From Streptomyces tailanensis (GTDB lineage Bacteria > Actinomycetota > Actinomycetes > Streptomycetales > Streptomycetaceae): 64,000 nt of DNA. The translations under genes were made by a program, and so were the position numbers. Every line of letters starts with the position of its first letter. Within the stretch, counting starts at the first letter, position 1. The notes beneath the pieces are model-generated. The model did not search any database, had not been told where the DNA came from, and saw only the letters and a program-made list of their open reading frames with translations. Below are positions 45,012-54,007 of this stretch, in pieces. The DNA lies in contig NZ_VTHJ01000010.1 of assembly GCF_008386495.1 (NCBI RefSeq), positions 42,663 through 106,662 of the forward strand, read 5' to 3'.

Positions 45012-45060
45012 CGTTCCGGCCGCCGGAACGCGGGCAGTTGTCGTCCCGGTGGCCGGAACG
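45012..45060. promoter_or_regulatory. Two tandem palindromic operators in the divergent catabolic promoter
   Basis: CGTTCCGGC-C-GCCGGAACG (45012-45030) is a perfect 19-bp palindrome. A second copy with two changes in its left arm lies at 45042-45060, exactly 30 bp later, close to three helical turns. They sit between the catabolic operon and the MFS gene and probably bind the IclR or TetR regulator encoded nearby. Confidence 0.75.
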
Positions 45061-45101
45061 CGGGGACCGCGACCACCGGGATCTTCCTTACGTTGCGACC
45101 C

Positions 45102-46556
45102 ATGCCGTCTCACCCCGACATCTCCCTCGGCGCACGCCGGGCCATGACCCTGACCCTTGCCTGCTCCGCGGCGCTCTCGGCGTGCCTGCAGACCGTGGTC
45201 GTGCCCCTGGTACCCGAGATCGGCGGGCAGTTGGGAGTCGGTGTGGGCGCGGCCAGCTGGGTCCTGACGGCCAACCTGTTGTCGTCGGCCGTGCTCGCTC
45301 CGGTGCTGGGACGGATGTCCGACCTTCGGGGCAGACGGCCGCTGATCCTGCTCTGCCTGGCCTCGGTCGTCGTCGGTTCCCTGCTGTGCCTGGGCTCCGC
45401 GTCCCTTCCGGTGCTGATCCTCGGACGGGTGCTGCAAGGGGCGAGTGGAGCCCTGTACACCCTGGCGGTGAGCCTGGTGCGGGAGGAGCTCCCGGCCGAC
45501 CGGGTGGCCGGCGCCACGTCCCTCATCGCCGGGGCTCTGGCTATGGGCGCGAGTCTCGGTGTCGTCATGGCGGGTCTGCTGAGCGGCACGGGCGGCGACT
45601 ACCGGCTGGTGTTCGCCGTTCACTGCGTTCTCGCCGCGGCGATCCTGGTTACGGCGGTGCGAACGCTGCCGAGGGCGGTGCGAACGGGCAGCGGTGGACG
45701 GGTGGACTGGTGGGGGGCGACGCTCCTGGCCGGCTTTCTCGTCGCGTGGCTCACCGTGCTCTCCCAGGGCCGTGCGTGGGGCTGGTCGTCGCCCGCCGTG
45801 CTGGCCGCGACCGGCGGGGGCACGGTGCTGTGCCTGGTCTTCGTGATGGTCGAGGTGCGTACGCCCGAACCGCTGGTGGACTTGCGGGCGTTGCGCGGCC
45901 GCAGTGTGCTGCTGATCAACGGCCTGGCGCTGCTGAGCGGAGCACTCATCATCATCGGACGGCTGCCGGTGTCGCAGTTCGTGCAGACGCCCCCGTCCCT
46001 CGCCGGGTACGGCTTCGGGGCGTCCGTCCTGTCGGCCTCGCTGGTCTTCATGCTGCCGGGTCTGGTGGCGGCCATGGGCGGGTCCGTTCTGGACGGCCGC
46101 CTCGTCAAGCGGTACGGGGGCCGCAGTGCCGTGGTCGTGGGCGGTGGTGCCGGGTGTGCCGGCTACGTGGGCCTGGCCCTGCTGCACGACGCCACCTGGC
46201 AGCTGATGGTCTTCGGAGCCGTCGTGGCCGGCGCGGTCAGTGTCGGCGCCTCGGCACTGCCGGTGCTGCTCGCCCGTCACGTCCCGGCCGAGGACTTCGG
46301 CGCCGCGAACGGCATCAACGCGCTGAGCCGCTGGATCGGTTCGGCGGCGGCGAGCGCCACGGTCGCGGCCCTGCTGACCGAGCCGGAGGGACGGAGTTAC
46401 CCGCAGTCGTCGTCGTACGTCCAGGTGTTCCTGCTCGGCGCCGCCCTGTCCGCGGCCGTGGTGGTGCTCGGCGGCTTCACCGGGAAAGCGGTGACATCGG
46501 GAAGGGATGCCGTGCGGGCCGCGGACCGCACGGTCGGCGTCATGCGGGGGAGCTGA
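45102..46556 (+). CDS. MFS transporter (DHA2 type), probable uptake or efflux partner
   Basis: A 484-residue, 14-helix major facilitator. The motif-A-type loop VLGRMSDLRGRRPLILL and the LGRVLQGASGALYTLA segment place it near the drug:H+ antiporter-2 group. It is transcribed divergently from the catabolic operon and shares its operators, so it likely moves the aromatic substrate or a toxic intermediate. The direction cannot be told from sequence. The start is ATG 45102. The 3' end overlaps the convergent tetR gene by 17 bp. Confidence 0.85.
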   Translation: MPSHPDISLGARRAMTLTLACSAALSACLQTVVVPLVPEIGGQLGVGVGAASWVLTANLLSSAVLAPVLGRMSDLRGRRPLILLCLASVVVGSLLCLGSASLPVLILGRVLQGASGALYTLAVSLVREELPADRVAGATSLIAGALAMGASLGVVMAGLLSGTGGDYRLVFAVHCVLAAAILVTAVRTLPRAVRTGSGGRVDWWGATLLAGFLVAWLTVLSQGRAWGWSSPAVLAATGGGTVLCLVFVMVEVRTPEPLVDLRALRGRSVLLINGLALLSGALIIIGRLPVSQFVQTPPSLAGYGFGASVLSASLVFMLPGLVAAMGGSVLDGRLVKRYGGRSAVVVGGGAGCAGYVGLALLHDATWQLMVFGAVVAGAVSVGASALPVLLARHVPAEDFGAANGINALSRWIGSAAASATVAALLTEPEGRSYPQSSSYVQVFLLGAALSAAVVVLGGFTGKAVTSGRDAVRAADRTVGVMRGS

Positions 46557-47154
46557 GGTCCGCGCGTCGGCCGATCACCGCGAGGACGGCGTTCAGGGCG
46601 CGCCGTAGGCTGGTGACGTAGTCCTGGCTCACCGACGAGTGGGCCACGATGGCGCCGTCGGTGATGTCGAGCGTCATGGCGGCCAGATCCCGTGCGACCG
46701 CCGCCGCGTCGGCCAGACCCGCCTCTCGGGCGACGGGTTCGATCACCCCGGCGATACGGTCCACGAGGACTTCGTGGATGCGCCGCGTCTCCGAGCGCAC
46801 GTCCAGGTCGTCGTGTTCCTGCAGGCGCAGCAGGAGGAACACCCGCAGGTACCTGGGTGATCGCTCGAAGACCTCGGCCGCCCGCATGTAGTAGCTCTCC
46901 AGCCGCTCGCGGGGCGAACCGTCGAGGCCGGTCCCGGTGGGCAGGGCGTCGAAGAAGCGCTCGGTGCCGTGCCGGAGCACACCGACCGCCAGGTCGGCCT
47001 TGTTCTTGAAGTGCCAGTAGAGAGAACCGACGGGCAGACCGGCCGCCTTGCACACCGCGGAGATCGACATGGCGGCGTAACCGCGCCGGGCGAGCAACTC
47101 CTCCGCCGCATCGAGGAACACCTGCTTGGACGACGCTCCGGCCTCTTGTGTCAT
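46540..47154 (-). CDS. TetR/AcrR-family regulator
   Basis: A 204-residue regulator. The N-terminal HTH is FLDAAEELLARRGYAAMSIS, then CKAAGLPVGSLYWHFKNKADL; the C-terminal ligand domain is helical. It is convergent to the MFS gene and lies downstream of iclR in the same direction. It may control the transporter; the ligand is unknown. ATG 47154 was chosen as the start closest to the HTH. Confidence 0.88.
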   Translation of the reverse strand: MTQEAGASSKQVFLDAAEELLARRGYAAMSISAVCKAAGLPVGSLYWHFKNKADLAVGVLRHGTERFFDALPTGTGLDGSPRERLESYYMRAAEVFERSPRYLRVFLLLRLQEHDDLDVRSETRRIHEVLVDRIAGVIEPVAREAGLADAAAVARDLAAMTLDITDGAIVAHSSVSQDYVTSLRRALNAVLAVIGRRADLSSPA

Positions 47155-47207
47155 GCGCGTATTGTCCTCGAACCCGGCGGCCACCGAGCTGACGGGGGGT
47201 CGGGCCG

Positions 47208-47999
47208 TCACAGGCACCCCGACGCGTGTGTCAGAGACCTGGACACGGCGGCAGCCGTTTCGCGGAGCGGCCTGATCAGCACATCACCGTTCCCCGAGGC
47301 CGCCGGGAACGCCACCGACAGGGCCGCGACGACCTGGCCGCCCAGACGCAGCGGTGCCGCGATACAGCTGAGCCCTTCGACCGCCTCGCTCCGGTCCCTG
47401 GCGACACCCTCGCCTTCGATCCGGCGCAGCTCACGCCGCAGCACCACCGCATCGACCACGGACTGCGAGGTTCTGCCGCGAAGGGTTCCGCTCAGCACGG
47501 CGTCACGTTCCGCAGCGCCCGCGTGTGCCAGCAGCACCTTGCCGACTCCGGTGAGATGGGCGGGCAGGCTCCCGCCGACCACGGTGGGCAACGGCCGGGC
47601 CGAGCGGCTGCGCAGCTTCTCCAGGTAGATCACGTCCGCTCCTTGGAGTACGGCGAGGTGGAGAGTCTGGCCGGTGGCCCGGTGCAGGGCCTCCATGTGC
47701 GGCAGAGCCACGTCTCGCAGGGCCACCTCGAGGGAACAGGACCCGAGCTGGAACATCGACAGGCCCATGCGGTAGCGGTCGCCCTCCCGGACCACGGCGC
47801 CGAGCTGGGTCAGCATGCCCAGCACCCGGTGCACCGTCGACTTCGGCAGCCCGCTGCGCCGGGCGACCTCTGCAAGAGGCATACGGCGGTTGTTCTGGTC
47901 GAAGGCGTTCAGGACCGCGAACGCCTTGTTCAGGATGGAGGGGGTCGCTGCGAACCGGGTGTCCGGGATGGCAACGGCGCCCGGGGCCGTCTCGGGCAT
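47208..47999 (-). CDS. IclR-family regulator
   Basis: A 263-residue regulator. The winged helix is ILNKAFAVLNAFDQNNRRMP and SGLPKSTVHRVLGMLTQLG; the C-terminal GAF-like effector domain contains GQTLHLAVLQGADVIYLEKL and LPAHLTGVGKVLLAH. IclR proteins (MhpR, PcaR, CatR types) often control aromatic catabolism, making this the best candidate controller of the operon. GGAGG precedes the ATG and is inside one arm of a perfect inverted repeat. Confidence 0.9.
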   Translation of the reverse strand: MPETAPGAVAIPDTRFAATPSILNKAFAVLNAFDQNNRRMPLAEVARRSGLPKSTVHRVLGMLTQLGAVVREGDRYRMGLSMFQLGSCSLEVALRDVALPHMEALHRATGQTLHLAVLQGADVIYLEKLRSRSARPLPTVVGGSLPAHLTGVGKVLLAHAGAAERDAVLSGTLRGRTSQSVVDAVVLRRELRRIEGEGVARDRSEAVEGLSCIAAPLRLGGQVVAALSVAFPAASGNGDVLIRPLRETAAAVSRSLTHASGCL

Positions 48000-48005
48000 C
48001 TGACC

Positions 48006-48037
48006 TCCATCACTAGAAGGATCGCTCTAGTGATGGA
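48006..48037 (-). promoter_or_regulatory. Perfect 12-bp inverted repeat over the iclR ribosome binding site
   Basis: TCCATCACTAGA (48006-48017) and TCTAGTGATGGA (48026-48037) are exact complements with an 8-bp spacer. The proximal arm includes the iclR Shine-Dalgarno region. It may be an autoregulatory operator or an RNA hairpin limiting translation. Confidence 0.72.
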
Positions 48038-48164
48038 AGTTACGTACGCGTGTCGGGTCTGTCAACGGTGTCGTCAAAATGTTTGGGGACTTGGTCCGCC
48101 GGTGGAGCGAGCAGATCTCAGCCCGGCGGCGCCGACCAGGTGGCGTCCCGCCAGGTGCCGCCAG

Positions 48165-48329
48165 GTGGTGCAGGGGATCAAGGCGCCGGAATCCGCAGGC
48201 CGGAGCTGGTGGCTACGCCGACTCGGGCGTTCGCCCCGCTCCAGCGGGGCGCTTCGCGGACTGCCGCCTCGACGGAGATCGCCACCGGGCCTCGAACCGG
48301 AACGCCGAGCGCTTGATCCCCTACACCAC
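48165..48329. repeat. 165-bp unit bounded by 18-bp inverted repeats
   Basis: GTGGTGCAGGGGATCAAG (48165-48182) recurs inverted at 48312-48329 with one mismatch. The interior also has a short CCCCGCTCCAGCGGGGCG hairpin (about 48235). It could be a non-autonomous mobile unit or a structured RNA. Confidence 0.55.
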
Positions 48330-48531
48330 GTCGCGGGGCCGGCCTGAGCCTGCCGTGGTACTCGCACACAGCCTTTGGTCCTGCGAGAGTGCTAGTCACC
48401 TGCGTGCGATGCGTGAGCGGACGGCGTGGGACGAGCCGTCACACGCCAGTTCCTCCCCCCATACCGCGAGGCGCTGATCAGGCAGAACAACACCACGGGG
48501 CACGGTCAAGTGCCACCCGGCAAGGATCCGA

Positions 48532-48578
48532 TCCCACTCCTAAAGCGGGTGTCGCTGGTTCGAATCCTGCCAGGACAC
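48532..48578 (+). pseudogene. tRNA 3' fragment (attachment-site relic)
   Basis: ACTCCTAAAGC resembles an anticodon loop with CCT (Arg), followed by a T-arm GCTGG-TTCGAAT-CCTGC and an acceptor-like CAGGACAC. The T-stem has a T-T mismatch, and no 5' half is present upstream. It looks like the short tRNA end copied by an integrating element. Confidence 0.55.
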
Positions 48579-48604
48579 ATGGAAGCACCTGGTTAGGGGC
48601 GGGA

Positions 48605-48736
48605 GAGACCACTGTCGGCCAGCCCGTCCGCGAACCGGGCGAACTGGCCGGACGCATGCTCGTCGACATCCTGCGCGGCGAGGAGACCAACCACGACGTC
48701 GTCGTACCTACCCAGCTCGTCATCGGGACAGCACGG
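48605..48736 (+). pseudogene. LacI-family regulator, C-terminal fragment
   Basis: The 44 codons [20 protein letters not shown], then [11 protein letters not shown] match the last part of LacI/GalR-type effector domains (TTVxQP motif and VVxPTxLVxR ending). The DNA-binding domain and most of the sensor are missing. Confidence 0.65.
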
Positions 48737-48753
48737 CACCATTGCGCAGGCAA

Positions 48754-49149
48754 TGTCAGTCTCCGGTGGCCGGCTCACCATGGGCGACGTCCGCGAACGC
48801 GTCCGCGCCTACCGTGACGTGCTGCTGCCGGAGACGCAGATCGGCATTCACGCGCACCAGAACCTGTCCCTGGCGGTGGCGAACTCGGTCGTCGCCGTGG
48901 AGGAGGGCGTCACCCGGGTCGACGCCTCCCTCGCGGGGCACGGGGCCGGCGCGGGCAACTGCCCCATCGAGCCGTTCATCGCGGTTGCCACCCTCCAGGG
49001 CTGGAAACACGGCTGCGACCTGCTCGCCCTGCAGTACGCCGCCGACGATCTCGTACGCCCTCTGCAGGACCGCCCGGTCCAGGTCGACCGCGAGATCCTC
49101 ACCCTCGGCTTCGCCGGCGTCTGCTCCAGCTTCCTGCGCCACGCCGAAA
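48754..49149 (+). pseudogene. 4-hydroxy-2-oxovalerate aldolase, internal fragment
   Basis: About 130 codons ([65 protein letters not shown]) align with residues about 165-300 of the aldolase at 35715 with many substitutions, so it is a paralogue, not a copy. The N-terminal catalytic region and the C-terminus are absent. Confidence 0.82.
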
Positions 49150-49227
49150 CACTGCGCGCGGTGCCGCTCAGGACATCGCGGGCACAGGTGACGACCGGGG
49201 CGCTAGACGGCGGACGTCTCGGTGTCG

Positions 49228-49848
49228 CTACTCCGCGAACGCGCCCATCGCCCGATCGAGCAGGACAGCCAAGCGGACAGATCCCTCACAGGCCACCCAG
49301 CCCGTCGAGACCGCGTCCAGGCAGGCGAGCGCGGCCGCGACCAGCGCGCTCGGCCTGGGGTCTTCCGGCTGGTCAGGGCTGACGCCCAGGCGCCGTGCGA
49401 TGTCCGGCACCATCAGCTCCTGCCAGCGCAGTTGCTTCTCGTGGTGCCGGGCACGCAGAGACGGAGTCTCCTGGAGCATGCGCAGGTAGCTGAGGGCCTG
49501 CTCGGGCGCTGCCTCGTTCATCCGGGTCAGGACGTCGAACGCCCGGCGCAGTGCCTCCCAGGGCCGCTCGTCGTCGGGGCGGGCGGCGAGGGCCTCGGCG
49601 ATCTGGCGGCCGGTCCCCTCCAGACCGACCAGGACCGTGTCTTCCTTCGTTCCGAAGTACCGGAACAGGCTGGCGCGCGACAGCCCCGACTCTGCCGCGA
49701 TCTGGTCAACGGTCGTCCGGTCGAAGCCTTGCTCGATGAAGAGCCGCAGTGCCACGTCGACCACTTCCGCATGCACGGTCGCGCGCATGCGCTCACGCAG
49801 TCCGGGCTTGGCCGCGGGGCGGGCGGGAGTACCGGCGGAGTCAGTCAT
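49228..49848 (-). CDS. TetR/AcrR-family regulator
   Basis: A 206-residue regulator, with [23 protein letters not shown] and [20 protein letters not shown] and a C-terminal ligand domain of the MftR type. It is divergent from the SDR gene with a 91-bp gap, so it probably controls that gene. ATG 49848 was chosen; an in-frame ATG at 49863 also exists. Confidence 0.88.
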   Translation of the reverse strand: MTDSAGTPARPAAKPGLRERMRATVHAEVVDVALRLFIEQGFDRTTVDQIAAESGLSRASLFRYFGTKEDTVLVGLEGTGRQIAEALAARPDDERPWEALRRAFDVLTRMNEAAPEQALSYLRMLQETPSLRARHHEKQLRWQELMVPDIARRLGVSPDQPEDPRPSALVAAALACLDAVSTGWVACEGSVRLAVLLDRAMGAFAE

Positions 49849-49939
49849 GCGTGAAGGGTACACAAGAACTCACCTTGATACTCAGTCTCTGTTGGAATTA
49901 GGATCTCGATCCAGTACTTCGTTTCGAACGGGAGTTTTC

Positions 49940-50764
49940 ATGAGCAAGATCTGGTTCATCACCGGGTCGTCGCGCGGTTTCGGCCGCCAGTTCGTCGAGG
50001 CGGCCCTGGAGCGTGGCGACAAGGTCGCGGCCACCGCCCGCGACACCGACTCCCTCGCGGATCTGGTGGCCGCCCACGGTGAGGCGATCCTTCCGCTGAA
50101 GCTGGACGTCACCGACAAGGCCGCCGCCTTCAACGCCGTGCAGCGGGCGCACGAGCACTTCGGCCGCCTCGACGTCGTCGTCAACAACGCCGGCTACGGC
50201 CTGTTCGGCACGGTCGAGGAGCTGACGGAGCAGCAGGTCCGCGACCAGATGGAGACCAACTTCTACGGCGCCCTGTGGATCACCCAGGCCGCCCTGCCCC
50301 TCCTGCGGACCCAGGGCAGCGGCCACATCGTGCAGATCTCCAGCGTCGGCGGCGTCACCGCCTTCCCCAACCTCGGCGTCTACAACGCCTCCAAGTGGGC
50401 CCTGGAGGCACTGAGCGAGGCCCTTGCCCAGGAGGTCGCCGGCTTCGGCATCAAGGTCACCCTCGTCGAGCCCGGCGGCTTCGCCACCGACTGGGCCGGC
50501 TCCTCCGCCACCTTCGCCGGGCAACTGCCCGCCTACGACGACCTGCGCGCGGCCGTCGCCGCCAGCTGGAGCGGGATCAAGGTCGGCGACCCCACCGCCG
50601 CCGGCCCGGCCCTGCTGAAGATCGTCGACGCCGACAACCCGCCGCTGCGCGTCTTCTTCGGCACCGCACCGCTGGGCATGGTTCCCCATGTCTACGCCGA
50701 GCGCCTGAAGACCTGGGAGGACTGGGCCGACGTCTCCGCGCAGGCCCAGGGCGACCCTGCGTGA
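49940..50764 (+). CDS. Short-chain dehydrogenase/reductase
   Basis: A 274-residue classical SDR with GGGAG before the ATG. The cofactor motif is ITGSSRGFGRQF, the NNAG motif is in VVVNNAGYGLFG, and the active site is Ser in QISSVGG with YNASK. The GSSRGFG form resembles the oxidoreductase group often paired with TetR regulators. NADP preference is likely from Arg in the glycine-rich loop. Substrate unknown. Confidence 0.9.
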   Translation: MSKIWFITGSSRGFGRQFVEAALERGDKVAATARDTDSLADLVAAHGEAILPLKLDVTDKAAAFNAVQRAHEHFGRLDVVVNNAGYGLFGTVEELTEQQVRDQMETNFYGALWITQAALPLLRTQGSGHIVQISSVGGVTAFPNLGVYNASKWALEALSEALAQEVAGFGIKVTLVEPGGFATDWAGSSATFAGQLPAYDDLRAAVAASWSGIKVGDPTAAGPALLKIVDADNPPLRVFFGTAPLGMVPHVYAERLKTWEDWADVSAQAQGDPA

Positions 50765-51009
50765 ACCGAGCCCGGTAACACCGCGCAGGGCCGGCGATGT
50801 CGCGGAGCCGGTCACCTCTCACCCACCACACTGAGAGACCGTCCGGCTCCCGGCTCCGGCCAATCCGCTGCCCCCTGCAGGCATCGCATCGCAGCCATCC
50901 TGCCGTCGCCATCGCCCGGCCCAGTTCCGGCTGACGCCGGCCGACGGCAGCTCCCCTGCGCCTGTGTCGTACGCACACGACCTACTTCATTCGACTTTAG
51001 GAGCCCGCC

Positions 51010-51627
51010 TTGACCCGCCGTTTCCTCTTCCTCCTCGGCAGCCACCGCAGCGACGGGAACACCGAGTTGCTCGCCCGCCGGGCCGCCGCGCAGTTGCCCG
51101 GTGACATCGAGCAGCAGTGGATCTCGCTCGCCGAGCATCCGCTCCCCGATTTCGACGACCTGCGGCACGGCGAGGGGTACCCGAACCGGCCCGAGCAGGG
51201 CAATCTCGCACTGCTCCTTGACGCCACCCTCGCCGCGACCGACATCGTGATCGCTTCGCCCGTGTACTGGTACTCGCTGTCCTCCCACACCAAGCGCTAC
51301 CTGGACACCTGGACTTCCTGGATGGAGACCCCCGGCCTCGACTTCAGGACGGCCGTGGCCGGACGCACCCTGTGGGGCGTCACCACCTCCGCGGGCGACC
51401 TGCCGTGGCTCGCCGATCCGCTGGTCAGCACCATCAACAACTGGGCCGCGTTCATGAAGATGCGCTTCGGCGGGGTCCTGCGCGGCAACGGCACCGCGCC
51501 TGGCGATGTCCTGAAGGACACGGAGGTACTGGCGCGCGCGAAGACGTTCTTCGCACAGGAGCCGCCGCTCGCCCGCTTCCCAGAGGGTTACACACGAGCC
51601 GGATCCGACACGGAACCCGCCGCCTGA
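51010..51627 (+). CDS. NADPH-dependent FMN reductase-like flavoprotein
   Basis: A 205-residue flavodoxin-fold protein starting at TTG 51010 with TAGGAG upstream. FLFLLGSHRSDGNTELLARR is the FMN phosphate loop, and SPVYWYSLSSHTKRYLDTW contacts the isoalloxazine. It probably reduces quinones, nitro compounds or flavins. It is not coupled to a neighbour; the next sequence is a dehydrogenase remnant. Confidence 0.87.
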   Translation: MTRRFLFLLGSHRSDGNTELLARRAAAQLPGDIEQQWISLAEHPLPDFDDLRHGEGYPNRPEQGNLALLLDATLAATDIVIASPVYWYSLSSHTKRYLDTWTSWMETPGLDFRTAVAGRTLWGVTTSAGDLPWLADPLVSTINNWAAFMKMRFGGVLRGNGTAPGDVLKDTEVLARAKTFFAQEPPLARFPEGYTRAGSDTEPAA

Positions 51628-51940
51628 CCTCGGGCGCGGCCGAAGCGCCGCCCGGCAGCCGCGTCTCGCCGGTTGTCAACGGAAAGCTGTACGGCGTCAC
51701 CGTCGACAACCGGACCTCGCTGCTCGACCTGTTGCGCGAGCATCTCGGCCTGCCCAGCTCGAAGAAGGGCTCCAGCGCGGCTTCTGCACCCCGGGGCAGA
51801 TCATGTCCGGCGTGGGCTGCCTCTCCTACACCAGAGTCTCCGACATGCGGGGCGCGCTCGACGCCGAACGCCGGGGCGGCCGTTACATCGCCGGCGGCAC
51901 CACGCTCATCGACCTGATGAGCGAGACCGTCGAACGCCCC
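51628..51940 (+). pseudogene. Xanthine-dehydrogenase-type FeS and FAD subunit remnants
   Basis: One frame reads VTVDNRTSLLDLLREHLGL and SSKKG, the start of a [2Fe-2S] subunit. At 51770 it jumps to GFCTPGQIMSGVGCL, the middle of the same subunit. It then runs directly into SYTRVSDMRGALDAE and YIAGGTTLIDLMSETVERP, the N-terminus of the FAD subunit. About 70 residues of the FeS domain, its C-terminus and most of the FAD subunit are deleted. Confidence 0.75.
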
Positions 51941-52782
51941 GGACGCAACAGAGCCCATCCTGCGGTCCGCAGCTCACACCATGTCAAGGAGTACGACGCT
52001 GTGTTCCCCCACGCGAAACTGCTGCGTGCTGGTGGCGCCTCACGCAACGCTTGCCGGTTCTCGTGGCCCTGCTCGTGGTGGTGGTCGCGGCGGCTGCCGC
52101 CGCCGAGGCCGTCGGTCATACGGGCCATTCCTTCACGAAGCCCGGCCCAGGTATCCCCGAGCCGGCCCCCGGCCCGCCGCCCACACCAGCCGGCTCTTCC
52201 ACACCCGGGCCGCCGAACGAACGTGTCCCGCCCTTTCGGGTTCCGACAGCACGACTGCCGCAGGAGACATCCCGAGACGTTCCACGCCCAGGTGATCCGC
52301 ACCGGATTCGCCGAACCGGTGGCGCGGTCACGTCGGTTCAAGCACCGCCGGACCGCGGGACGGACAACAGCCCGTCCCGGCATGGGCGCGGCGCGTACAG
52401 CGACGTGCGGGCCGAGAGCCGGACAGCACACCGGGCGGCCGCCAGACGCAGCTGTTCCGCGACCGACGTTGTCTGAGACCGCACGGTCCTGCGACGCCGA
52501 GAAGGCACATGGGCGGCGCTGAAGACATGGCGTGCCACCGACAGGCTCCCGTCGGGCGTGGTGGCCCGTCATGAGCCGAGGCCGGTGGCACACGCCGCCT
52601 TCAGACGCGTGACCAGTCCTGCACGGCTTCGGGGGCAGGGCTTTGCTGGCGAGGCTGGCCGTGCGGGCCTGGCACTTCCCTCACCGCACACCGATGACCT
52701 TGATCCAGCCGATCGACGCGGCGATCAAGCGAATTCACCGCACGACACTTCCTCTTGGAGCTGACAGTTATGCACAGCACTT
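51941..52782. other. Gene-poor debris
   Basis: No recognisable gene in about 840 bp. A Val/Ala-rich hydrophobic stretch (VLVALLVVVVAAAAAAEAVG, near 52060-52115) followed by Pro-rich sequence could be a remnant of a membrane or exported protein, but it lacks a credible start. Codon bias is weak throughout. Confidence 0.45.
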
Positions 52783-53759
52783 CAGGCGCTACGGGCAGGG
52801 CACGTCTTCAACGGCGCAGAAATCAAGCGATCCGGCACGGTGCTCGTCGAGGACGGCGTGATCCGTGACGTGGACTTCACCGGAGCCCCACCGCCACAGC
52901 ACGCGACGGTCACGGACTTCGGGCAGGACGGGTGGCTGCTTCCCGGGCTGGTCGACGCGCACGTACACCTGTGCTGGGACGCCGGCACAGACGCCGTGGC
53001 GCACGTGGCGGCCGGCGACCGCGACACCGTGCTGGAGACCGCGCGCGCCTCCGCGGCGACCGCGTTGCGGGCCGGCATCACGACCGTCCGGGATCTGGGC
53101 GACCGCGACTACCTCACCCTGGAGCTGCGGGACCTGGTGCCGCCCACCGAGCGGCCGGAGATCGTCGCGGCAGGCCCGCCGATCACCACGCGCGGCGGCC
53201 ACTGCCACTTCCTCGGCGGTGAGACCGAAGGAGCCGACGTGGTGAGGGTGATGGCCAGCGGCGGCAACTTGACGCCCAGCTCCAGTCCGCTGCAGCAGCA
53301 GTACGGCCGGTCCGACCTGCGGCTGGTCGTCGCAGAAGCGCACCGGCTCGGGCTCGCCGCGGCCGCCCACGTCCACGCCGCCGAGGCGATCGGAGACGTG
53401 ATAGACGCGGGCTTCGACACCATCGAGCACTTCGCCTTCTTCACCGCCGAGGGCGTCGGCCTGCGCCCCGAGCTGCTGGACGAGGTCGTGCGGCGAGGAA
53501 TCGTCATCAGCCTCACGCTGGGCATGGTTCCGGGGTCGCCGCCGCCTCCGGCCGTGGCCGCCCGTATCGAGGCCATGCAAGACCTCGTGGGCAAGGTCAT
53601 CGCCTCGGGTGCCCGGGTCGTCGCTGGCACCGACGCCGGCATCGAGCCCTACATCAAGGGTCGGCATCCCCAGCTGGGCGAGCTGGGGCAGTGCATAGGG
53701 CAGGACGTCGTGGGGTTTGGACTGCGGTCCGCGACCGCCGTGGCCGCCGAAGCGGACGG
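52783..53759 (+). pseudogene. Amidohydrolase, decayed
   Basis: The frame reads ALRAGHVFNGAEIKRSGTVL, PGLVDAHVHLCWD (metal-binding HxH), TRGGHCHFLGGE, HVHAAEAIGDVIDAGFDTIEH and VVAGTDAGIEPYIK. Defects: there is no start codon before the first conserved residues (the first is GTG 52840), about 20 residues before VMASGG are missing including the metal-bridging Lys, and the C-terminal metal-binding end is replaced after AAEADGR near 53759. An enzyme is unlikely. Confidence 0.75.
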
Positions 53760-54007
53760 AAGGCTTCGCGCACCGCTGCATCGCGCGCCGGCTCGGACAT
53801 GTGATCGCCCAGAGCGACAGCCCGTATCTCTTCCCCCGCGTCTTTGAGGGCGGAGGAGTACTCGGTGTACACAGCGCGCCGCACTTCCAGAGCGTGTCGT
53901 GCTTCCTCGCGCCGCCACCTGTTGCGATCGGCAATCAGCGTGGCGGCGATGCCGATAGCGGCACCTGTCAGCGTGGAGAGCAGAGGCATCCAGTCCATGC
54001 GCCGCAT
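53755..54007 (-). pseudogene. Short membrane-anchored protein, 3' truncated
   Basis: From ATG 54007 the frame reads MDWMPLLSTLTGAAIGIAAT (membrane anchor), then RREEARHALEVRRAVYTEYS and EPARDAAVREAF. This is the usual beginning of small Streptomyces anchored helical proteins. After about 53755 it runs into sequence antisense to the amidohydrolase remnant, so its C-terminus is lost. Confidence 0.55.

Larger units (their letters stand above)
48038..48604. other. Gene-free stretch with inverted repeats and a tRNA remnant
   Basis: No coding sequence is convincing here. The stretch holds the 165-bp inverted-repeat unit (48165-48329) and the tRNA-like fragment (48532-48578), and looks like recombination debris. 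Confidence 0.55.

Noticed and set aside
48532..48578. A functional tRNA gene
   Set aside because: Only the anticodon-loop to acceptor half is seen, the T-stem has a mismatch and no 5' half pairs with it.
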